Both the position numbers and the translations under genes were made by a program. DNA of 64,000 nt from Sarcocystis neurona (lineage: Eukaryota > Apicomplexa > Conoidasida > Eucoccidiorida > Sarcocystidae), in contig KL647304.1 in assembly GCA_000727475.1 (NCBI GenBank), forward strand, positions 1,654,940 to 1,718,939, in the 5' to 3' direction. The stretch's first letter is position 1; every line of letters begins with the position of its first letter. Shown one piece after another: positions 23,266-33,014 of this stretch. The notes beneath the pieces were generated by a model. It worked only from the letters and a program-made list of their open reading frames with translations. It had not been told where the DNA came from and did not search any database.

Positions 23266-24534
23266 TGTACACATATGGGGGTATGGATGCCTTTACAGCC
23301 ACTGCACGCATATTGATAATATCGTTTGTGGTAGTTCTCTACCGTGGAGAAGCGCGGCAGAAAATGAAACTTTTAAAAGGAGGCGAGGCGCTTCTCTACC
23401 GCTTCGTATTTGAATAAAGAAGCAGGTGAGGAGAGCAGGCAGAGCAGCAGCGGCAGCAGCAGAACAGCAGCCGCGGGGACGGGGAGAGACACAGAGACAT
23501 ATATGCAGAGGCAGAGAACAGCAGCAGCAGTTCAAAGCAGCTGCGTGCCCGGGCGCATCTGCAGCGGAAGAAGCAGCACCGGCTGCCTGCAGCAGCACAG
23601 GAGGCCGAAGAAAAAGAAGGCGAAGAAAAGAGCGCCATCCGCAGTACCGAGCAGCAGCTGCTTCTCCCTCCCCCTCTCCGGTGCCCGCGCAGCAGCAGCG
23701 GCAGAAGGCGTCTGCGACGATGGCTCGGTCTGCATGAGCGAGAGATGCTGCCGATGCTGAGGCAGCGCAACAGCAGCAGCAGCAGCCACACAAGTGACAC
23801 GTGCGGCGCAATAGCAGCTGCTTCGACTACTCGAAGGGCACGTGTGACGCTGGCAGCAAACTTACACTTCCACAGGAAGAGGAACCGTCTCCTTTCCTCG
23901 GCGCACCCATGTTGATACACACGTGTGTCGCAGAGGAATACGAACGAAAAGGAAGCAGACGTCAGCTTTTCCGCAGACAAAACTCTACACACACGTCCCC
24001 GCCAAAAAAAGTGCCTCTTCGCACATATATATATATGTGGCTACTCGTATGTAGATGTATATACGTATATACGTGTGAAGAGAGAAAAACAGAGGGAGAC
24101 AGGTAGATATTAATAGCTGCATTTCTCAAGCGTGGCAGGAAACGCAGATGCGCATGCGCCGACCAGACGGATATATGTATATGCATATATGTCTACTTTG
24201 ATACGTGTACGGGAGTCCGCTGAGAAGGTGTCTCATGCGGTGTATGTACACCCTGAGCGGCAGCGGGGCGGCAAGCGGCAGCGCTGCTGCCACGCAGTTG
24301 CTGCTGTTTGCTGCTCGCGTCGGCTCCTGCTGCTACTCTGGGTAGAGGTCTCTCCTGTCGTTGCAGAGCCAACTGCCATTTCTCTTTTCCTTCTTCCTGC
24401 TGCTGCTGCTCTTAATATCGACACCCCGGGGCTCGGGGACGTTGCTGCTGCTCGGGCACGTTGCTGCTGCCTTTTTTTCTGCTGCTGCTAGCTGCCACCG
24501 GAGCTCTGCTCCAGCTGTTTCTTGTTTTTCTCTT
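23266..24534. other. CAG/CTG-rich spacer, coding unresolved
   Basis: Triplet runs at 23430-23600 and 23690-23790 (CAG) and 24290-24520 (CTG), separated by unique sequence and a short TA stretch (24025-24080). A near-copy of the palindrome, GTGTATGTACAC, lies at 24240-24251. No frame is anchored. Confidence 0.45.
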
Positions 24535-25095
24535 CTATTGCTGCTGCTCCTCTCCTCCTGCTGCTGCTTGTCTGTCTTGCTGCTGCTTCCTCGCTGCCGC
24601 CGCTGCTGCTGGTCCGCTACGCACGCTGCCACTGCCTCCTCTCTGCTGCTGTCGTTGCCGCTGCAGCGTCTTGGCCTTCTCCTCCTTCTCTGCTGTTGCA
24701 CGTGCAGCCATCCCGCCGCTGCTGCTGCTGCTAGCATTCGTACGTTTTCTTCCCGTGCTGGCTGCGGCAGCAGCAGCACCCTCCGGCGCTATGCAGGAGG
24801 GACATGTGCGGAGAGTACATAAGTCACTTCCACCGGACGATAAAAACGGATACGTTTTCTCTCTTGCTCTTCTTCTGCAGCAGCACTGCTCTGCCTCCTG
24901 TGCAGTTGCTGCTGTTCCGGTGTCCCTTTCTCCTTCCTGTAGCTCTTCTTCTTGCGAGCACCTCTGCTGCTGTGCCGTTGCTGCTCTGGCCACTGCTACG
25001 TCTGCAGCGATACCTGCTGCCACTGGCGGAGATGCCTCTCCGCCTGCTGCTGTTGCTGCCGCCAACGCCGCGGACGCTGCTGTTGTTGCTGCCAA
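24535..25095 (-). CDS. Candidate coding segment with Cys motif, unrecognised
   Basis: The minus frame is Ala-rich, then acidic (CSQEEELQEGERDTGTAATA), then the more complex YPFLSSGGSDLCTLRTCPSC, then Gln/Ser-rich. The two close CxxxxC/CxxC-like cysteines are suggestive but not diagnostic. Plus frames over the same DNA read poly-Leu/Ala. No splice sites were fixed. Confidence 0.27.
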   Translation of the reverse strand: MAATTAASAALAAATAAGGEASPPVAAGIAADVAVARAATAQQQRCSQEEELQEGERDTGTAATAQEAEQCCCRRRAREKTYPFLSSGGSDLCTLRTCPSCIAPEGAAAAAASTGRKRTNASSSSSGGMAARATAEKEEKAKTLQRQRQQQRGGSGSVRSGPAAAAAARKQQQDRQAAAGGEEQQQ

Positions 25096-25495
25096 GATCG
25101 CGACTGCTGCTGCTGCGTCGGTTGCATCTGAAGTTGCGTAGAGGCTGCAGGGGCTATCACCTTCCTGCTGCCGCTGCTACGCTTCCTGCTGCCGCTGCTG
25201 CGCTTCTTGCTGCTACTGCTGCTGCACTTCCTGCTGCTGTTGTTGCGCTTCCTGCTGCTGCTGCTGCGCTTCCTACTGCTGCTATGCCTCCTGCTGCTGC
25301 CTTCCCTCCGCGTCGCGTCCCGCGCAGAGTTGCTATCTACTTGAGAGGTCTGCCGCTTGGCTGCGGTTGCTGCTGCTGCGCCCGTCGTCCCTGCTGTCGC
25401 GTGCAGCTCTACTTCGCCACCACATGTCACTCCTCCTTGCTGCTGGTGCCGCACGTCATTTTCTCTGCTCCCCAGCAGGGTGCTCCTGCTGCTGG
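25096..25495. repeat. CTG/CTT triplet block
   Basis: Degenerate CTGCTGCTGCGCTTC units (15-18 bp) are repeated through about 25160-25310, followed by less regular CTG-rich sequence. Coding state is unresolved. Confidence 0.6.
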
Positions 25496-25499
25496 CACA

Positions 25500-26640
25500 C
25501 CACATACAAACGTATCTACACACATCTGCACATACGTAGACACTCATATACTTACATGTATACACATACGTACGTGTCTATACATGCATATATACGTACA
25601 TACATTTACGTTATATATATGTTTATCTAAAGGAGTGAGGAGGGATGAATAATGAGATGGCAAAACGGGGGGTGGACTGTCGAATAAAACATATATATAC
25701 ATACATGTCTACATGCACGTATATATGTGTATATATGCCGACGATGGGCGACGCACACGTTTAAGATGTAGACACACGTGTCTACATGTGTCTACCTCTC
25801 TACTTTTGAAGAACAAATGTAGCCGCACAGCAGGTTCGCGGGACCCGAAATTTATACGTAGACGTTGCATGCGCGCCCGCGCGCGAGGCTATACAGTCGC
25901 TTCTAGCAAAATACAGAGACGTTTCCCTTTCCTCCTTTCCGCCCTATAGACACACGTCTATATAATGTATACGCTTCGACCACACACATATTCTATGTAT
26001 ATAGGTGTAGATACATAGAGAGAGAACGGAGCTAAAAAGATACACATATACCCTATTTTCGTCACCTATTTTTTATGCTATCTCCTTTCTCTCTTCCTCG
26101 CTCACTATATATATATATATATATATGCGTCAATCGAATACAGGTGTCTCGACGGTGTAGAGGGAATATATATATGTGTGTATAGAAAGAGAGGGAGAGC
26201 AGCTGAAAATGCATACATTTATTCACAAACGCACACCTGTCCTCTCTCTTTTCGCTCTGTCTCGCACTACATATATATATATATATATATATGCGCTTCA
26301 GCCCATAGACATCGTAAGTATATATATGTGTGTATAGAGAGAGAGACAGACAGAGAGAAAAAGTAGCTTAAAGGTACGTATATATTATATTCACACACGT
26401 AATTAAAGGTCCCTGTCTTTTTCTTTATCTCGCTCTGTCTTCCCCTCTATCCCTCTCTCTCGCACTTTATATATGTATACGTATGTATATATACACGCTC
26501 CGACCACCATACATAGATACAATATATATATTAGAGAGAGATAGAGAGTAGTAGCTAAGAAGATAGGTGTACATTATATAGTGACACACACAGATATACT
26601 TTCTTTGTCCCTTCTTCTTGCACTCTTCACATATATATAT
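25500..26640. repeat. TA block with a four-copy degenerate tandem of about 155-205 bp
   Basis: Units begin near 25965, 26125, 26288 and 26490 with a sequence like TATGCGCTTCGACC. Each then has CATA-rich sequence, a GTGTGTATAGAGAGAGA-like purine tract, an AGTAGCTAAA-like part, CACACAC, a TCTCTCTTTCTCTCGC-like pyrimidine tract, and ends in a (TA)n run that leads into the next unit. There is no gene. Confidence 0.75.
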
Positions 26641-26819
26641 GTGGAGACCACCCCGGTCTTCGACTGGATATCTTCTCAGTCTACGTAGAAGGAGGAGAAT
26701 TTCGGTGATAATACGGAGTGAGAGACAGCAAAGTCGGGAGCTTCCATACACCACATATATATATACTTTTTTCCCTTCCTTCTCCTCTCTGTGTGTGTCT
26801 GTATACACACATGTGTAGC

Positions 26820-27926
26820 TCAAGCACAAATTAAGACATGTGCCCTCTCTTTCTTCTCTGCCGTGTCTGTGCACTCGTCGTGCTGCTTCTCTGCATGCGT
26901 CAGCAGGCCAAAAAAAGGCACCTGCTGGCGTATTCGCTGCACCAGCGGCGCAAAGTCCCCAGAAAAAGGCTCCAGGGAAGATGCTTCTCGTTGCTGCAAC
27001 AAAACAACTCGCTTCTGTTGCAACGCCGCTCGCGCTTCTTCTGCTCCTGCTGCTGATCCTACTGCTGCTCCTGCTGCTGTTGCTGCTGCAGCCTGTCCTC
27101 TCGCAGCAGCGGCCTCCTCCTTTTTCTTCGAGACTTCTGCGGTTCTCTGCTGTGCTGCTGCCCCTTGCGCAGCTGCTGCCGGCGGCACCGGTGCTGCTGC
27201 TGCTGCTGCTTGCCGTGCCGCAGCTGCCGCGGCCAGGAGACTGTCCGGGAGAATAGAAGGTATATGCGCTGCAGCAAGAGTTGCGCATGCGTGGGCGAGT
27301 CTATCTGCTGCTGTCGTACTCGGCCGCCCGAACGGCAGCGCCAGCTGCAGCGCCAGCAGCAGTGCAAGCGGAACTTCTTCGGTTGTCCCGGCAGCACCAG
27401 AAACAGCAGCAGAAGCAGCCCCAGAAGCAGCTGCAGCAGCCCCGCTAGCCGAGCCGACAGCGGACTTCTCCGGCTGCTGCTCCTCTGGCACATATTGTTG
27501 TCGCTGCTGCGCACGTTGCTGCTGCTGCTGTTGCTGCTTCTTTGGTGGGGACGGCTGCTGACACTCCGGCAGCAGCAGTGTGGCCGGGGAGCGGGTCTCC
27601 GTAGCAAACCCCGAAGAATACGAAGAAGAAGAAGTAGTGGTACAGGCGCCTCTGCTGCTGCCGCGTCTGCTGCCGTCGCGTTTTGCTGCTGCGGAGGAGG
27701 ACGGAGAGAGCAGCAGCTGCGAAGAGTGGGGCGACGCAAGAGGAGCAGCAGCAACAGCAGCAGCTGCTGCAGCAGCCGGAGAGAGAGACCGCGCTCCTGC
27801 AGCAGCAGCCGCAGAAGCCCCAGCAGCGCGGGAAGCAGCACGTGGAAAGCAGTCGCTTGCTGCTACAGAAGAAAAGCGCACATACAGATCCAGCAGCTGC
27901 TCCAGCACGTGGTACGCGGCAGTTAT
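26820..27926 (-). CDS. Hypothetical protein, exon 3 of minus-strand gene (possibly last)
   Basis: It starts at an acceptor formed by a CTG run (GCTGCTGCAG, first exonic base 27926) in phase 0, matching the phase-0 donor at 30187. The first residues are complex and helical (ITAAYHVLEQLLDLYVRFSS). Then come Ala/Ser/Gln homopolymers, a second complex part (RLAHACATLAAAHIPSILPD), more Ala, and a complex end (SSLEPFSGDFAPLVQRIRQQ). The frame closes with TGA at 26820-26822 after KKERAHVLICA. Alternatively it splices at CAG|GTGCCT (last exonic base 26922, phase 0). The acceptor, phase match and three complex segments in one frame support coding. I do not recognise the family. Confidence 0.6.
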   Translation of the reverse strand: MTAAYHVLEQLLDLYVRFSSVAASDCFPRAASRAAGASAAAAAGARSLSPAAAAAAAVAAAPLASPHSSQLLLSPSSSAAAKRDGSRRGSSRGACTTTSSSSYSSGFATETRSPATLLLPECQQPSPPKKQQQQQQQRAQQRQQYVPEEQQPEKSAVGSASGAAAAASGAASAAVSGAAGTTEEVPLALLLALQLALPFGRPSTTAADRLAHACATLAAAHIPSILPDSLLAAAAAARQAAAAAAPVPPAAAAQGAAAQQRTAEVSKKKEEAAAARGQAAAATAAGAAVGSAAGAEEARAALQQKRVVLLQQREASSLEPFSGDFAPLVQRIRQQVPFFGLLTHAEKQHDECTDTAEKKERAHVLICA

Positions 27927-30186
27927 CTGCAGCAGCAACAGCAGCAGCAGCGGGAGCAGCGGCAGCAGCACAGGAGTGGCAGCAACGGCACTGGGTAACC
28001 AGGCAAGTTTTCTTCACAGTCCCGGAGGGAGGTTATCTCTCTCTCTTTTTCCCACTTTGTGCTTCTGTATCTATCATTCTCTATTTCTCTACATATGTGT
28101 ATTTACCTGCCTATGCATATATATCTCTCTCTATATATATCAGACATACACACACATATACATATATATAATACATCCCAACATTTATATGTATATTTAT
28201 CCACACACACATATCCACACATATACACCTATATACATACAGATATAGATATCATACACATACGTATATATATACATCTATATCATACATACCCACACAC
28301 ACACACACACGTATGTGTACGTATATGTATGAAACATACAGACCTACATACACACAGGCATCCATCCATCCACATACGTAGTAAACACACCCATATATAT
28401 GACACATACAAATTGTCGCATATGTCTGCATGCGCGTCGCGTATATCTGACAACATATTTTGTTTGGGTGGGCACGTGTGTGGGTGGGGGGGTGCTGCTG
28501 TCCCGCTGCGTGGGTGTGTCCCGTTTTGTCTCTGCTGCTGCTGCTGCTGTCTCCGAGTGTTTCGCTGGGTGGACGCAGCCCCTGCTGGGGTCGTTCGCTT
28601 CCGCATTTTCTTCTCCGCCGCCGTTGGGTCTGCCACACGATGGGCTGCTGTTTTTATCCTCCCTTTCTCGCTATCCGTCGACCTCCATAAATGCATGCAG
28701 AGAGACACACGGAGACGGGAAGGGACCGATTTGGAGACGCGCAACGAGACACGTACAAAACATACGGAGACACAGAGACATACACGCACACATATATAGA
28801 GAGACACATATATATCGATAAGTATACAGATGAATAGATAGGAAGATATATAGATAGATCTGTAAGTATATATATACACAGAAGATGAATATGAATATGA
28901 TATATACGTGTATCATATCATCTTGATACGTATACCGATGAATATGGAGATAGATAGACAAATAGAAAGATATATAGATAGATCTGTAAGTATTTATATA
29001 TACATAGAAGATGAGTATGATATAGAAAGATATACTGATAGACGTGTATCAATAGAGAAACAGATACATACGTAGGAGATTGATTTATATATATACATAC
29101 ATATGTAGATGTATAGAAATATATAGATATACAGAAAGAGACGTTTATAGACGTATGTATGTACAGAGAGATCGACAGACAAGCATAGGGAATTCGATAT
29201 ACAGAGAGATAGACATACAAACAGATATACACATAGTTGCATATATATATATATATAATGCATGTATGAATATAGATAGATATATACAGATATGTATATG
29301 TAAGTAATTGGATGTGCGGATGTGCAAATAGAGAAATACACAGACAGAGGCCAGTTTATGGATGTACACGTAGGTGACCGCTGTAGCAAGAGAAGCAGCA
29401 ACCGCAGCAGCAGCGACGGCACCAGCAGCGGTTGCCCCAGCAGCAACAGGAAACGCAGCGGCAGCAGCGACAGCAACAGAAGCGGCAAGAGCAGCAGCAG
29501 GAGGAGTAACAGCAGGAGAAGCAGCAGCGCCAGGATAGGCGCAGCAGCAGCACGACAGCAGATATGTGGGGAGTCACCGTAGGCGTCGCAGCATTAGCGC
29601 GAACAGCAGTCTCCCTCTTGCCAACAGCAGCAGCAGCAGCTGGCATAGGAGCAGCCAGAACACGGCTGCAACAGAATTGACAGCAGCAGCAGACCTGATA
29701 GCAGCAGCAGAACTGACACCAGCAGCAGAGCTAACAGCAGCAGCAGAACTGACAGCAGCAGCAGAACAGACAGCAGCAGCAGAACAGACAGCAGCAGCAG
29801 AACAGACAGCAGCAGCAGAACTGACAGCAGCAGCAGAACTGACAGCAGCAGCAGAGCTAAGAGCAGCAGCAGAACCGACAGCAGCGACAGCCTCTCCTCT
29901 TTTTTTTTCTCCTCCTCCTCCTCTTTGTTCGCCTCGCTCTTTTTCTCATTTATTTTTCGGAGCGGCAGTGGCAGTAGCAGGGAGAGGGAGTAGCAAGCGT
30001 CACCGCGGCAGCAGCAGCAGCTGCTGCACAAGCGACAGCAGGAGAACTGTCCCAGGAGTGTGGAAGCGCAGGTTCACCAAACACAAAAAGAAGCTGCAGC
30101 AATTTTTTCTTCCTCTCCTTTCATCTGAGGACGAGACAAAAGCAGCAGCACCTTTTGTCTTCTTTTCTCTCTCTCTTTCCTTTCAC
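27927..30186 (-). other. Inferred intron 2 of the 26.8-33.0 kb gene
   Basis: The 5' end is CAG|GTGAAA and the 3' end is CTGCTGCAG. It holds TA-rich repeats (28080-28440 and 28790-29330), a CTG patch at 28490-28560 and the 18-bp minisatellite at 29671-29884. In 28850-29060 a unit of about 130 bp containing TAGATAGATCTGTAAGTAT is present twice. Confidence 0.5.
29671..29884. repeat. 18-bp minisatellite GCAGCAGCAGAACTGACA
   Basis: About 11-12 copies with few changes, some with AACAGACA or GCTAACA in place of AACTGACA. Being a multiple of three it stays open in all frames, reading as AAAELT-like on plus and LLLLSV-like on minus. It lies within the inferred intron. Confidence 0.85.
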
Positions 30187-32079
30187 CTGAGGCAGATTAA
30201 AACTGGTCGCTTCGTAGGGATGCATGCGGCTCGAAGCCAGAGGGTCGTCGAGAGCGACAGCAGCAACGGCCACAAACACACGCTCTCTCCTGTCCTCGTT
30301 GCTGCTGCGTCCCTGTTGCCGCCTCCGCTCGTTCGTCTTCGTACACGCCTTCGGCTGCTCTGCTGCTCCTCCTCCTCCACCTGCTGCTGCTCCTGCGGCC
30401 GCTGCTGCCCCTGCTGCTGCTGCTCCTGCTGCTCCTCTTGCTTCCGCTTTACCTCCTCCTGCTGCTGCTTCCTTATCTTCCGCAGCCTGCGCCGCTGCAC
30501 CGCTGCCGCATGGTGCTGCTGCTGTTGCTGCTGGGCTTGGAGCAGCAGACGGAAACGCCAGCACCTGCGCACTGCCTTTGAAAGCTGCGGAGCCGCTGCT
30601 GCTTCTGACATCCCCCCGCACCCTCCCGGCAGGAGCAGCAGCAGCAGCGTCGGTTGCTGCTGCCGCTCCTCGCGCCTCACCTGCAGTGCCGCTGCCTGCT
30701 TCCTTCGCATGCGACGGGAAGCTCGCTCTTCTTCGCAAAAGTACAACTGGCCATAAAATAGAGAAGGCCGAGCTATTCAACGGCAGCGCAGCAGCTGCAG
30801 CAGCTGCTGTTCCTCCGTCTCTTCCTCCTCCGTCTGGAGAACCACCAGCAGCAGCACCACCAGCAGCACCAGCAGCAGCAGTATCAGCAACAGCAGCATC
30901 AGCTTCTGTTCCTCTTCCGCATGCTGCGACCACAGATGCTCTCTCGTTTGCTGCTGCTGCTGCTGCAGCCCGCCTTGCTGCTCGGGAAGCTTCACTTCCT
31001 CCTCCTTCTGCTCCTGATATGGCTGCTGCTCTCGACGCGACTTTGGCGCCGCTCGTCCCTGCTGTGCAGGCCCCACACCCCCCTGTTGCTCCTCCTGCTG
31101 ACTCGGAGACTGCAGCAGCAGCGGCAGCAGTATCGCTAGACAACGGCGGCTGCGCCACACGCAGCTGCGGCACGTCTTGGCCTGAGGCTCGAGGCGTTTC
31201 CTCTCCGCTGGCTTGCTCTTCACCCACCACACTCTCATGCCGTCTCACGTGTTGCGGCAGCAGCTGCTGCTGCTCTTGCGCCTTCTCCGGCTGTTGCGCG
31301 CGCTGTTGGAACTGCTGCTGCTGCTGCTGTGGCTGCTGCGGTATTCCGCGCACGGCCGCCTGCTGTCGACGGCCGTGCTGCAGTAGCTGCTGCTGCTGTT
31401 TCTCTTCTTCGTCTTCCTGCTGCCGCTGTACCCTTTCGCCGAACAGAGGCAACACCTGCGCAGCAGCAGAGAAGGACGAAGCAGGAGGCAGTACAAGCAT
31501 TGCTATGGGACCGCATGGCCAGCATAGCTCCACCGCATATCTCTCTGAATATTGATCGAAGTAAAATGTCTCGGCTGGTGCTGCTGCTGCTTCTGCTTCT
31601 CGCTCCACTGCTGCTCCTGCTGCTCCTCTTCCTCGATATTCTTCGCCTGCTCTGCCTCGTCCTTGCTTCAGAGCCTGCTGCAGGGCTGCAGCTGCTGTTG
31701 CAGCAGCAGGAAAAGCAGCAGCAGCAGGAGAGCGAATCCCAGCAGCTCTGCGCCTTGCTGTGTCGGGGTGGAAATCAAATACGACGTCCCCGTCTCGGGC
31801 AGCAGCAGCAGCAGCAAACGTCAAAGGTGAAGCAGAGGAAGAACGTGATGCGCTCGAATCAGCACCGGAAAAAGCAACAGCAGCATCAGCAGCAGCAGCA
31901 GGAGACGGAGAAAAAGCGGCAGGGAACGAGGACAAAGAGGGAGACCTGCGGAGGCTGCTGTGTGAGGAGAGGGAGGAGACGCGCAGATTCCACGTCTCGT
32001 CTACGGGCTCGTCCAGCAGCTGCGCTACAAAAGCTTCAAGAAGCGTCGCGTCAGACGGTAGCGGCACATACGCAGCCCC
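30187..32079 (-). CDS. Hypothetical protein, exon 2 of minus-strand gene
   Basis: 1,893 nt, 631 codons, phase 0 at both ends. The acceptor is TTGCTGCTGCAG (first base 32079) and the donor CTGCCTCAG|GTGAAA (last base 30187). Islands of complex sequence are separated by Ala, Gln, Ser and Gly homopolymers. The islands are AYVPLPSDATLLEAFVAQLL and DEPVDETWNLRV at the start, GDVVFDFHPDTARRRAAG, FYFDQYSERYAVELCWPCGP near residue 165, FSILWPVVLLRRRASFPSH near residue 430, and VFVAVAAVALDDPL with HPYEATSFNLPQ at the end. All lie in one frame, which is strong evidence of coding. The plus strand frame 30224-31555 over the same bases is a shadow (Ala/Leu/Cys). The product is not recognised. Confidence 0.68.
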
Positions 32080-32522
32080 CTGCAGCAGCAAGAGCAAGCA
32101 CAGCAGCAGCACCAACCGCGTGCAAAGCCACAGCAGCAGCGGCAGTCATCAGTGCAGCACCGGCATCCCGATCGCAAGCGGGAGAAACAGCAACAACAAT
32201 GGCAAGAGGAGCAGCACCAGCAGCAGCACCAGCAGCAGCAACGGCAGCAGCAACCGCAGAAGCAGCAACAGCAGCAGCAGTTACAGAAGCAGCAGGAGTC
32301 GCAGGAGCTGCACGACTCACCGCAAGCGCAGCAGCAGCGGCAGCAAGAGGCCTTTCCGCGGCAGGTGTCACGATGCGAGCGCCACCACCAGCAGCAGCAG
32401 GTGCAGCACTTTTGCAGGGCGCGCAGCCGCAGAAAGAGTAGCAACAAATTCAAGCAAAGCAAAGTCCTGCAGCTGCAGCAGAGAAAAGGAGAAAGGGCAG
32501 CAGCAGTGGCTCGATTTCTCAC

Positions 32523-33014
32523 CGCTATAAGTCGCCACCGGTGTTCGACTGTGGGATATCGCTGAGACAGCAGCAGCTTCACGAAGCGCCGCGACCTGTG
32601 TTTCTGCTGCGCAGCAGCTGCTGCTGCTGCTTTCTCTCCCATCCCAGTGGCACCTGCTGCAGGATAAGAAGTCGTGTGGGGTGCTGCTCTCGCAACAGAG
32701 TTCAACGGCGGCGGGCCTGCGCTGCTTGTGCTGCCGCCCGTGTTGCTGTCTGCTGTTGTTGCAGCGCAAACAGCAGCACCGCTTCCGCCCCGCCTGCGGC
32801 GCGCCGCGCTGCTGCTGCTGTCGCTCCTGCTGCTGCCTGAGGAGCTCCGTTCTCCCGCAGCAGCATCCGACGAAGCCGCAGTAGCACTAGTGTTCATAGC
32901 TCCGCCTGCTGCAGGTGCGGGAAGGGCAGCAGCGTCGCTCTTGCTGCTCGACAAGCGAAGGCCAGAAAACTCCTCTACCACCTCCAGCAGCCACCACCCA
33001 CGTATCGAACACAT
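32523..33014 (-). CDS. Hypothetical protein, exon 1 (or internal) of minus-strand gene
   Basis: The frame starts at an ATG at 33014 with CSIRGWWLLEVVEEFSGLRL. It is Ser/Ala-rich in the middle and ends with the complex FVKLLLSQRYPTVEHRWRLI before the donor ATAGCG|GTGAGA (last base 32523, phase 0). This joins in frame to the exon starting at 32079. The reading frame stays open upstream of the ATG into a CAG run, so the true 5' end may be further right. Confidence 0.55.

Noticed and set aside
30224..31555. 443-codon plus-strand frame
   Set aside because: It is antisense to the minus-strand exon 30187-32079 and consists of Ala, Leu, Cys and Ser runs. The complex islands are all on minus.
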